8,711 bases of DNA from Muribaculaceae bacterium (lineage in GTDB: Bacteria > Bacteroidota > Bacteroidia > Bacteroidales > Muribaculaceae), in NCBI GenBank assembly GCA_022511505.1, contig JAFLTK010000003.1:1-8711 (forward strand), read 5' to 3'. The notes beneath the pieces were generated by a model. The model worked only from the letters and a program-made list of their open reading frames with translations, had not been told where the DNA came from and ran no database searches. Positions 1 to 5,919 of the stretch are shown piece after piece (positions within the stretch are counted from its first letter, which is position 1; each line of letters starts with the position of its first letter). Position numbers and translations under genes: made by a program.

Positions 1-2
1 CT

Positions 3-1085
3 CCCAACCCCTCGATGGGCGAGTCGATGGATATTCAGATGCGCGGCGTCTACATGGCCGGCATCAGTCTGACCCAGCCAATCTATGTCGGCGGTAAAAT
101 CGTTACAGGCAACAAGTTGGCCAAAATCGGTCAAGAGGTTTCAGCCGACCAACTCGAGGCGACGCGCATGGACATCATCGCCAACGCCGAGCGCTCCTAC
201 TGGATGCTCGTTGCCGTCCTCGCCAAAATCGACATGATTAACGCCTACATGACCCAACTCGACTCCATTCTCTCCTACACCCGCGCCGCCTACGAGGTGG
301 GCCTCACGACCCAGCTCAACGTCAACCGCGTCGAGTCGCGCCGCTCTGAGTTGCAATACCGCCTGCGTCAGGCCCAATCGGGTGCCGACCTCTGCCGCAT
401 GGCCCTGTGCCGCATCATCGGCGTCGATGAAAACGAGCCCGTCAACCCCACCGAAAGTATCGAAAATATCGCCGCTCCCGTCGCCACGTTCAGCGGTATC
501 GACAACCGTCCCGAGCTCGACATGATTGCCAAAAACATTGAAGCCCAAAAACTTAACGTCAGGATGGCCCGTGCCGACTTCCTGCCGCTCGTCGGCATGC
601 AGATAGGCTGGAACGCGTTTGGCAACATGAAAATGACAAGCTACACCCCTCTGCCCGACGGCACCGTCTACCCCTTCACCCAGTCCATCGACTACCGCGG
701 CTTTGTAGGCGCCATCTCGGTCTCCATCCCCCTGTTCCACTGGGGCGAAGGCATTCAGAAAGTGCGCAAAGCCAAAATCGAAGTCGAAAACGCCACCCTC
801 TCTTTCGACAAAAACCGCAAACTGATGGAACTGCAAGCCCATCAGGCCTACAACAACTACGTCGACGGCTATGACCTCATCGAGACCGCCACAAAAGCAC
901 TCGCCGAGGCCCAATCCAACCTCACCGCCATCACCGAGCAATATCAGGCAGGCCTAATGACTCTCACCGACGTGCTCGAAGCCCAGGCCCAGTGGCACAC
1001 CTCCTACTCCAACCTCATCGAGGCTAAAACCCAATACAAAATAAACCAAATCGACTACCTCCGCTCCACCGGCACCCTCCGTTAA
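3..1085 (+). CDS. TolC-family outer-membrane efflux protein, 5' end missing
   Basis: This is the outer-membrane channel component of a tripartite efflux or type I secretion system, which joins an inner-membrane pump and a periplasmic adaptor to the outside. The reading frame is open from base 3 with no upstream stop, so the gene starts before the window. About 360 residues are visible, against roughly 430-490 for the family, so the signal peptide and first helices are missing. Two internal repeats typical of the family can be seen: a strand ending in LTQPIYVGGKI followed by a long helix pair, and later SVSIPLFHWGEG followed by a second helix pair. The segment YEVGLTTQLNVNRVESRR and its counterpart YQAGLMTLTDVLEAQAQW are the paired helix-turn motifs of the two halves. 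The C-terminus (TQYKINQIDYLRSTGTL) is normal, so this end is intact. No partner pump or adaptor is in the window. The family is sure; the substrate cannot be told. Confidence 0.93.
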   Translation, partial: PNPSMGESMDIQMRGVYMAGISLTQPIYVGGKIVTGNKLAKIGQEVSADQLEATRMDIIANAERSYWMLVAVLAKIDMINAYMTQLDSILSYTRAAYEVGLTTQLNVNRVESRRSELQYRLRQAQSGADLCRMALCRIIGVDENEPVNPTESIENIAAPVATFSGIDNRPELDMIAKNIEAQKLNVRMARADFLPLVGMQIGWNAFGNMKMTSYTPLPDGTVYPFTQSIDYRGFVGAISVSIPLFHWGEGIQKVRKAKIEVENATLSFDKNRKLMELQAHQAYNNYVDGYDLIETATKALAEAQSNLTAITEQYQAGLMTLTDVLEAQAQWHTSYSNLIEAKTQYKINQIDYLRSTGTLR

Positions 1086-1153
1086 TACCCGCATGGAAAT
1101 CGGAGTTATCGGAACTTTCAGAGGATATTATGCGCCTACACATGATGACCGAT

Positions 1154-1312
1154 GCAAGTTGTTCGGTGTTTTTGGGGCAAATCGTTCGGTGTTTTTGGGG
1201 TAAGTCGTTCGGTGTTTTTGGGGCAAATCGTTCGGTGTTTTTGGGGCAAGTCGTTCGGTGTTTTTGGAGCAAATCGTTCGGTGTTTTTGGGGCAAATCGT
1301 TCGGTGTTTTTG
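1154..1312. repeat. 23-bp G/T-rich intergenic tandem repeat, about 7 copies
   Basis: Six complete 23-bp units start at 1161, 1184, 1207, 1230, 1253 and 1276. A seventh, truncated after 14 bases, starts at 1299, and a degenerate half unit lies just before 1161. The core of each unit is GTTCGGTGTTTTTGGGG. The units differ mainly at the tail, which reads CAAATC or (C/T)AAGTC, and these alternate through most of the array. The period is not a multiple of three, so any reading frame rotates through the unit. The array is almost free of stops in several frames on both strands, which creates spurious open frames. It sits between tolC and the TPR gene, in the main part of a roughly 350-base stretch (1086-1434) with no gene I accept. 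I see no clear terminator after tolC. Confidence 0.95.
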
Positions 1313-1374
1313 CCGGTGCTTGTTAAATATGTGGATTTTGCCGGGGTAGGGGGCGATGTTAGCAGATTTTTGTG

Positions 1375-1382
1375 TAATTTTG
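1375..1382 (+). promoter_or_regulatory. Candidate Bacteroidota -7 element upstream of the TPR gene
   Basis: TAATTTTG matches the Bacteroidota sigma-factor -7 consensus TAnnTTTG. It lies about 50 bases before the ATG at 1435, which would give a leader of some 45 bases. No TTTG appears at the usual distance of about 19-21 bases upstream, because that stretch is G-rich, so this is a half match only. It would drive the TPR gene and ribH. Confidence 0.25.
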
Positions 1383-1434
1383 CCGTCAGGACGCGCCGCG
1401 CTCTCTCGTCGCGCAATTTAATATATTTTGACTG

Positions 1435-2496
1435 ATGGTAAAAGACAACGCAAAAATTCAGATGATTACCTCGCTCGACGAGGATTTCCTTCCCGCTCCG
1501 GCGGCCGAGGCTCTGCCGGTCGAGCCGCTTGACCAGATTGCCCGCTTCTCGATGGAGGAGTTGGAGTCGATGGCGCGATTGCCGTTCAACGATATGTATG
1601 ACCGGTTGAGGGCGTGCGTTCGAGAGGCCGATGTCGACGACGAGTCGCGCCACCGCGCGGCTATGGCGCTGGAGGAAATCAACTGCAAGATTGTGGTTGC
1701 CCACGGCGATGACCTGGTTGACGCTCCGCGCGAACTGGCCGACCTCCACGCGGCCCTGCTCCAGCTGATGACGGCGCTCTATATCAAGAGCGACCGCATT
1801 GACCTTGCGCGACGGGCGGCTGCTCGCGCGCTGACTATTCTGTCGCGCACCCACAAGCGCCGCGACGAGCCGTTTTTGCTCATTCTGGCAGCCATTCTGC
1901 TCGACGTGGCCGAGCTCCATGCCATTTCGCGCCAGTATAAGCAGGCCGAACGCGAGATTGAGAAGTCGATTAAGTTGCTGGGACGACTGGCATCGGCCGA
2001 CCCCGATCGCTATGCGCCGGCCCACGCGCTGGTGACCTCGGCGGCTACGGCGGTCTACCGCAACCGCGTTCGTCAGGCTGATATGCTCGCTGCCTACCAC
2101 GAGACTACCCAAAACTATCTCTCTGAGGTCAACAACGGCGTCGACTCGGCGTTTGACCGCCTTATCGAGGCGCTGTTCACCGAGGGCAAGGCGCTTGCCG
2201 AGATGGGGCGCCACCGCGAGGCGATTACCTACTTCACCCGGGCCTTGAAGTATCACAAGCGACTGCACTCCACGGTCGACATGACCCAGCTGGCAATGTC
2301 AATCGAACTTGGCAAATCGCTGCTTCAGGCCAAGAGTACCCGCGACAAGGGCATCCACTTGCTGAACACCCTGCTCCACATCGCCACGCGCCTCAAAGCC
2401 GCCGCCGAGCATCGCGACATCGTCAACATCCTCGCCGCCACCGGCTCCCGCCAACTCGACATCCTCGACATCTGGTACAAAGTTTTCCCGAGATAA
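1435..2496 (+). CDS. TPR-like helical cytoplasmic protein upstream of ribH
   Basis: I do not recognise a named family. The 353-residue product has no signal peptide or membrane segment, so it is probably cytosolic. After a short acidic and proline/alanine-rich N-terminus (about residues 1-35) it is predicted to be almost entirely helical. The clearest tetratricopeptide-like unit is about residues 239-277 (core GKALAEMGRHREAITYFTRAL). Weaker units are at about 88-125 and 145-185 (LLDVAELHAISRQYKQAERE). Such repeats usually form a protein-binding scaffold, and nothing suggests an enzyme. The ATG at 1435 is the first in frame; the next in-frame methionine is residue 10. Only 46 bases separate it from ribH, so the two are probably co-transcribed. 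From memory, TPR genes often sit upstream of ribH in Bacteroidales, which makes the position unsurprising, but I cannot say this one is orthologous. Confidence 0.8.
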   Translation: MVKDNAKIQMITSLDEDFLPAPAAEALPVEPLDQIARFSMEELESMARLPFNDMYDRLRACVREADVDDESRHRAAMALEEINCKIVVAHGDDLVDAPRELADLHAALLQLMTALYIKSDRIDLARRAAARALTILSRTHKRRDEPFLLILAAILLDVAELHAISRQYKQAEREIEKSIKLLGRLASADPDRYAPAHALVTSAATAVYRNRVRQADMLAAYHETTQNYLSEVNNGVDSAFDRLIEALFTEGKALAEMGRHREAITYFTRALKYHKRLHSTVDMTQLAMSIELGKSLLQAKSTRDKGIHLLNTLLHIATRLKAAAEHRDIVNILAATGSRQLDILDIWYKVFPR

Positions 2497-2542
2497 CACA
2501 CTAATATACAACATTCCAACCATTAACCCCGATATATTTATT

Positions 2543-3031
2543 ATGTCACAATCAAAACCCGTTTCAGCCCTTCCCGCAATCAGCGAGGATGCTCGCGTGG
2601 CGATAGCCCGCGCCGAGTGGAACGACGATATAACCTCGGCGCTCGCCAAATCGGCCGTCGAAACCCTTAAAGCAGCCGGCGTGGCCGATGACAACATCCA
2701 CGTCTATGACGTTCCCGGTGCTGTCGAACTGACGTTTGCCGCATCGGCTCTGGTCGAGACCGACGTCTATGACGCTATCATCGTCTTTGGCTGTGTCGTG
2801 CGCGGCGGTACGCCCCACTTTGATTACGTCTGCCAGAGCGTTACCCAAGGCATCACGGCCCTCAACGCTGACTGTGACACGCCGATAATCTTTGGCGTGC
2901 TTACCGTCGACACCCATCAGGACGCTGTCGACCGCATTGCCGGCGGCGCCATGGGCGACAAGGGCGCCGAGGCTGCCGAGGCCGCCGTCAAGATGATTGC
3001 CTTCCGCGACAAGGTCAACGAAATAATGTAA
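2543..3031 (+). CDS. ribH: 6,7-dimethyl-8-ribityllumazine synthase
   Basis: Lumazine synthase condenses 5-amino-6-ribitylamino-uracil with 3,4-dihydroxy-2-butanone 4-phosphate, the penultimate step of riboflavin synthesis. It usually assembles as a pentamer or a 60-subunit shell in the cytosol. The 162-residue length is normal. Family motifs appear in order: the substrate-stacking EWN at residues 25-27, the VPGAVELT loop at 57-64, and GCVVRGGTPHFDYV at 83-96. The last holds the catalytic histidine at position 92, equivalent to His88 of Bacillus subtilis. PIIFGVLTVDT and the phosphate-binding GGAMGDKG loop follow. No key residue is missing. The ATG at 2543 follows an AT-rich leader without a Shine-Dalgarno sequence, as is normal for Bacteroidota. 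No other riboflavin gene is in the window, and I see no FMN riboswitch upstream; the 46-base gap is too short for one. Confidence 0.97.
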   Translation: MSQSKPVSALPAISEDARVAIARAEWNDDITSALAKSAVETLKAAGVADDNIHVYDVPGAVELTFAASALVETDVYDAIIVFGCVVRGGTPHFDYVCQSVTQGITALNADCDTPIIFGVLTVDTHQDAVDRIAGGAMGDKGAEAAEAAVKMIAFRDKVNEIM

Positions 3032-3058
3032 TTCAACTTTCGTGAAACAAAAGTTGAA
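3032..3058. other. 9-bp inverted repeat directly after ribH
   Basis: TTCAACTTT (3032-3040) and AAAGTTGAA (3050-3058) form a perfect 9-bp stem around a 9-base loop, beginning one base after the ribH stop. It could end or stabilise the ribH transcript. It is A/T-rich and is followed by GTTTAAA heptads rather than a run of T, so I do not call it a rho-independent terminator. Confidence 0.6.
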
Positions 3059-3086
3059 GTTTAAAGTTTAGAGTTTAAAGTTTAAA
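3059..3086. repeat. Four tandem GTTTAAA heptads
   Basis: Copies lie at 3059-3065, 3066-3072 (GTTTAGA), 3073-3079 and 3080-3086, directly abutting the right arm of the hairpin at 3032-3058. That arm itself reads like a degenerate copy (AGTTGAA). The AT-rich heptads may be a protein-binding or easily unwound element, or simple slippage-derived sequence. No function can be assigned from the sequence. Confidence 0.85.
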
Positions 3087-3104
3087 GGGTATAGAACTTG
3101 GGAG

Positions 3105-3134
3105 CCCACCCCTCCCCCCCCTCCCCCCCCTCCC
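3105..3134. repeat. C-rich homopolymer tract (C8-T-C8) with G-quadruplex potential on the - strand
   Basis: The + strand carries CCC-A-CCCC-T, then eight C, T, eight C, T, CCC. The - strand therefore has five consecutive G runs of 3-8 bases separated by single bases, which is a near-ideal G-quadruplex pattern; the + strand has i-motif potential. The tract ends 36 bases before the pdxA start, so it lies in the pdxA promoter or 5' leader. The two C8 runs are the kind of homopolymer prone to replication slippage, so tract length may vary between cells, or be misread in sequencing. Confidence 0.9.
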
Positions 3135-3170
3135 ACTACTTCCAACCACCACCATCATCAATCAAAATAG

Positions 3171-4268
3171 ATGTCACAACAATCTAAACTGAGGGTAGGT
3201 ATCACCCATGGCGATATCAACGGCATCGGCTATGAAGTCATCCTCAAAGCGCTCGAAGACAACCGCCTGCTCGAGTTGTGCATCCCGGTGCTCTATGGCT
3301 CGGGCAAGATTGCCGCTACCTACCGCAAGAATATGAATCTCCAGCCGGTCCCGTTTCAAACCATCGAAACGGCCGACCAGGCTACCGAAGATAAATATTA
3401 TCTCATCAACGTCATCGGCGAGGACGCGCGCCTTGACCCGGGGCAGTCTACACCCGTGGCCGGCGCCGCCGCTTTTGCCGCCCTTGAACGCGCAACGGCC
3501 GACCTTGTCAACCACCAAATCGACGTCCTCGTGACTGCCCCCATCAACAAGCAGAATATACAGAGCGAGACGTTCCACTTCCCGGGCCACACCGAGTATC
3601 TTGAGGCCACGCTCGGCGAGGAGGGCGACAAGGCGTTGATGATAATGTGTAACGACCGGATGAGGGTTGCGCTGGCAACGACCCACGTCCCCGTCAGCCG
3701 CGTTGCCGAGGCGCTGACTCCCGAGTTGATTGTAGAGAAACTTGAAGCGCTCGACCGCTCGTTGCGTCGCGACTTCCGCGTGCAGTCGCCGCGCATAGCC
3801 GTGCTCGGCCTCAACCCCCACGCCGGCGACAACGGACTGCTCGGCGCCGAGGAAACCGACATCATCGCCCCGGCTATCGAGACCGCCCAAGAGCGTCGCA
3901 TCCTGGCTTTCGGGCCCTACAGCGCCGACGGCTTCTTTGGCAGCGGCGTCTGGGACCGCTTTGACGGCATCCTGGCGATGTACCACGACCAGGGGTTGAC
4001 TCCGTTCAAACTCATGGCGATGGACTCGGGCGTTAACTTCACCGCCGGGTTGCCATACGTCAGAACGTCGCCCGACCATGGAACGGCCTACGACATCGCC
4101 GGCCACGGCGAGGCAAGCGCCGAGTCGATGCGCGCCGCCATCTACACCGCCATCGACATCTACCGCAACCGCCTGGCATACGACGCCGCGCGCCGCAACC
4201 CCCTGCGCAAGCACTTTGTCGAGCGCCGCCGAGACGACGTTACCCTCGACCTGACCAAAGACGAATAA
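3171..4268 (+). CDS. pdxA: 4-hydroxythreonine-4-phosphate dehydrogenase
   Basis: PdxA oxidises 4-phosphohydroxy-L-threonine with NAD. The product loses CO2 to give 3-amino-2-oxopropyl phosphate, which PdxJ joins to deoxyxylulose 5-phosphate to make pyridoxine 5'-phosphate. The 365-residue length is slightly above the usual ~330. Motifs run in order: HGDINGIGYEV at residues 13-23, APINK at 123-127, FPGHTEYL at 137-144, the metal-ligand histidine in ATTHVPV (H172), LNPHAGDNG (H217), GPYSADGFFG at 248-257, YHDQGLTPFK (H272), and LPYVRTSPDHGTAYDIAGHGEAS. All three metal histidines are present, so it should be active. The ATG at 3171 follows an A-rich leader without a Shine-Dalgarno sequence. The next gene starts 26 bases downstream, so pdxA may lead the transcript that carries the inositol-lipid genes. 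PdxJ is not in the window. A PdxA2-type paralogue with another substrate is possible but less likely. Confidence 0.95.
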   Translation: MSQQSKLRVGITHGDINGIGYEVILKALEDNRLLELCIPVLYGSGKIAATYRKNMNLQPVPFQTIETADQATEDKYYLINVIGEDARLDPGQSTPVAGAAAFAALERATADLVNHQIDVLVTAPINKQNIQSETFHFPGHTEYLEATLGEEGDKALMIMCNDRMRVALATTHVPVSRVAEALTPELIVEKLEALDRSLRRDFRVQSPRIAVLGLNPHAGDNGLLGAEETDIIAPAIETAQERRILAFGPYSADGFFGSGVWDRFDGILAMYHDQGLTPFKLMAMDSGVNFTAGLPYVRTSPDHGTAYDIAGHGEASAESMRAAIYTAIDIYRNRLAYDAARRNPLRKHFVERRRDDVTLDLTKDE

Positions 4269-4294
4269 TCCATTCATCACAACCCAATCCCGCT

Positions 4295-4999
4295 ATGAAT
4301 TATGCAATAATCGCCGCCGGCGAGGGCTCGCGCCTCGTTCAGGAGGGAGTCAAATATCCCAAGCCGCTTGTGCGTCTCGACGGCGTCCCAATGATAGGCC
4401 GACTGATTGACATTTTCATGTCGTGTAACGCCGAGAGTCTTAGTGTCATTGTCAACGAGCAGATGACCGAGGTGCGCGAATATCTCGAGAGCCTGACGCT
4501 GCCGGTGCCCCTCCACCTCGTGGTGAAATCGACGCCGAGTTCGATGCACAGTTTCTATGAAGTCAGCCGCCACTTTGACAGCGGCAAGTTCTGCCTGACG
4601 ACGGTCGACACCATCTTCCGTCGCGATGAGTTTGCGCGCTACATCGAGGCCTTTGAGACCGACGACACCGCCGACGGCTACATGGCCGTCACCTCGTTTA
4701 TCGACGACGAGAAACCGCTCTATATCGACGTCGACCCGTCGATGATGATAACCCGCTTCTGTGACGCCCCCTTTGACGGAGTCAAATATATCTCGGGCGG
4801 CATCTACGGGCTGACAGCCCCGGCGCTCGACATCCTCGACCGCGGCATCGCCGCCGGGATGTCGCGCATGCGCAACTATCAGCGCGCCCTCGTCGACGCC
4901 GGCCTCAAACTGCGCGCATGGGAGTTTGACAAGATAGTCGACGTAGACCACGCCGGCGACATCGCCACCGCCGAGGCGTTCATCGCCGGCGAGCGCTAA
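4295..4999 (+). CDS. Nucleotidyltransferase, possible CTP:inositol-1-phosphate cytidylyltransferase
   Basis: This is a single-domain NTP_transferase protein of 234 residues. Such enzymes join a sugar- or alcohol-phosphate to an NTP, releasing pyrophosphate. The nucleotide-binding signature AAGEGSRL (residues 7-14) is followed by YPKPLVRLDG (21-30), whose lysine contacts phosphate. VKSTPSSMHSFYEVS (77-91) matches the usual substrate and base loop. VDTIF (D105) is the first metal-ligand position, and DKIVDVDHAGD near the C-terminus supplies the second acidic site. There is no hexapeptide-repeat acyltransferase domain, so it is not GlmU-like. Because it sits with a CDP-alcohol transferase and an inositol-phosphate synthase, inositol-1-phosphate and CTP are plausible substrates, as in the IPCT enzymes of hyperthermophiles. 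That is inference from context, and a sugar nucleotidyltransferase cannot be excluded. It starts 26 bases after pdxA and ends 53 bases before the ATP-grasp gene. Confidence 0.85.
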   Translation: MNYAIIAAGEGSRLVQEGVKYPKPLVRLDGVPMIGRLIDIFMSCNAESLSVIVNEQMTEVREYLESLTLPVPLHLVVKSTPSSMHSFYEVSRHFDSGKFCLTTVDTIFRRDEFARYIEAFETDDTADGYMAVTSFIDDEKPLYIDVDPSMMITRFCDAPFDGVKYISGGIYGLTAPALDILDRGIAAGMSRMRNYQRALVDAGLKLRAWEFDKIVDVDHAGDIATAEAFIAGER

Positions 5000-5017
5000 G
5001 AGAAGGCGCCCTCTAAC

Positions 5018-5037
5018 CCATTCATTACCATTCATTA
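5018..5037. repeat. Tandem 10-bp repeat in the leader of the ATP-grasp gene
   Basis: CCATTCATTA occurs twice in tandem, followed by a third partial match (ACCATTATTCA), in the 53-base gap before the ATG at 5053. A related CCATTCATCA lies in the gap before the nucleotidyltransferase gene (about 4271-4280). These G-poor, unstructured leaders probably keep the start codons accessible, which suits a genome without Shine-Dalgarno sequences. A regulatory role is possible but unsupported. Confidence 0.6.
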
Positions 5038-5052
5038 ACCATTATTCAAGCA

Positions 5053-5919
5053 ATGGCTCAAATCAAGATAGCCGGCATAATGAGAGCCGGCGCCTATTCA
5101 CCCAACCACATCGGCAACGACGCGGCAATCTTTAACGCCGCCACCGAGCACCTGAGAAAGCGCGGCTGTGAAGTGCGCGTCTACAGCGAGGAGGACCTCA
5201 TGGCGGGTCGCGTCGAGGAGTCGATTGTGATGAACATGTGTCGCGAGCAGCGTTCCATCGCCCTGTTGCAGCAGATGGAGGACGCCGGGGCGCTCGTCAT
5301 TAACTCGGGCTATGGCATCGAGAACTGTACCCGCGAGCGCATGACGCGCATCCTCCTTGGCAACAAGATTCCATACCCCGACAGCCTCATGGTCAACACC
5401 AACGAGAGTGTCACCCCTCTGTTGCGTGAGGCCGGCTTTACCCAGGCCTGGATTAAGCGCGGCGACTTCCACGCCATGCACAAGGAGGACGTCAGTTATG
5501 TTCGACACCCCCAGGAGGCTCAGGAGGTGCTCCACGAGTATTTCCTGCGCGGCATCAACCGCGCCGTCATCAACCGTCACCTCGTCGGCGACCTTATAAA
5601 GTTCTATGGCGTTGCCGGGACCGACTTTTTCTATTGGTTCTACCCCTACGACGAGGGACACAGCAAGTATGGCCACGAGGCCATCAACGGCAAGAGCACC
5701 GGTCTGGAATTTGATCGCGACCACTTGCGCGAAATCTGTGCCGCGGCGGCCGACGTCCTCGATGTCAAAATCTATGGCGGCGACTGCATCGTTGACCCCG
5801 ACGGGACCATCCGCATCATCGACTTCAACGATTGGCCCAGCTTTGCCCCCTGTCGCGACGAGGCGGCCCCGTTTATCGCCAAAGCAGTGTTGAACGCTAT
5901 TAAAGAACGACGCAAATGA
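5053..5919 (+). CDS. ATP-grasp enzyme of the inositol-lipid locus, possible inositol-phosphate kinase or ligase
   Basis: This 288-residue cytosolic protein has an ATP-grasp layout. The N-terminal domain (about 1-95) contains SPNHIGNDAAIF and a TRERM segment. A first ATP-lysine region follows (AWIKRGDFHAMHKEDV, K135), then the central strand VINRHLVGDLIKFYGVAG (172-189, K183). The metal-binding end is GGDCIVD (D244) and IIDFNDWPSF (D257, N259). ATP-grasp enzymes either ligate a carboxylate to an amine or thiol, or phosphorylate hydroxyls. The pattern H..G.L.KFY..G, the histidine after the first lysine, and the D-x-N-x-x-P end recall the inositol-phosphate kinases of the ITPK family. General ATP-grasp ligases such as RimK share parts of this, so the resemblance is suggestive only. 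Its stop overlaps the next start by four bases (ATGA), so it should be translationally coupled to the CDP-alcohol transferase. The fold is fairly sure; the substrate is unknown. Confidence 0.85.
   Translation: MAQIKIAGIMRAGAYSPNHIGNDAAIFNAATEHLRKRGCEVRVYSEEDLMAGRVEESIVMNMCREQRSIALLQQMEDAGALVINSGYGIENCTRERMTRILLGNKIPYPDSLMVNTNESVTPLLREAGFTQAWIKRGDFHAMHKEDVSYVRHPQEAQEVLHEYFLRGINRAVINRHLVGDLIKFYGVAGTDFFYWFYPYDEGHSKYGHEAINGKSTGLEFDRDHLREICAAAADVLDVKIYGGDCIVDPDGTIRIIDFNDWPSFAPCRDEAAPFIAKAVLNAIKERRK

Noticed and set aside
1154..1312. CRISPR array
   Set aside because: The units are contiguous 23-mers with no unique spacers, and no cas genes are present.
1130..1435. Open frames on the + strand through the 23-bp repeat (also 1152-1349)
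   Set aside because: They arise because the repeat unit mostly lacks stops. The low-complexity CFWGKSFGVFG-type product has no domain, and two frames are open equally.
1024..2268. A 414-codon open frame on the - strand, covering the 23-bp repeats and the TPR gene
   Set aside because: It is antisense to a convincing gene, its repeat-derived part changes frame with the 23-bp period, and its protein has no recognisable domain. Long antisense frames are expected here because of the GC-rich third positions.
2497..2542. FMN riboswitch upstream of ribH
   Set aside because: The gap is only 46 bases and has none of the conserved riboswitch helices.
3032..3058. Rho-independent terminator after ribH
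   Set aside because: The stem is A/T-rich and no T run follows it on the + strand.
3174..4280. A 368-codon - strand frame opposite pdxA
   Set aside because: A codon-bias shadow: pdxA has all its catalytic motifs and the antisense product resembles nothing.
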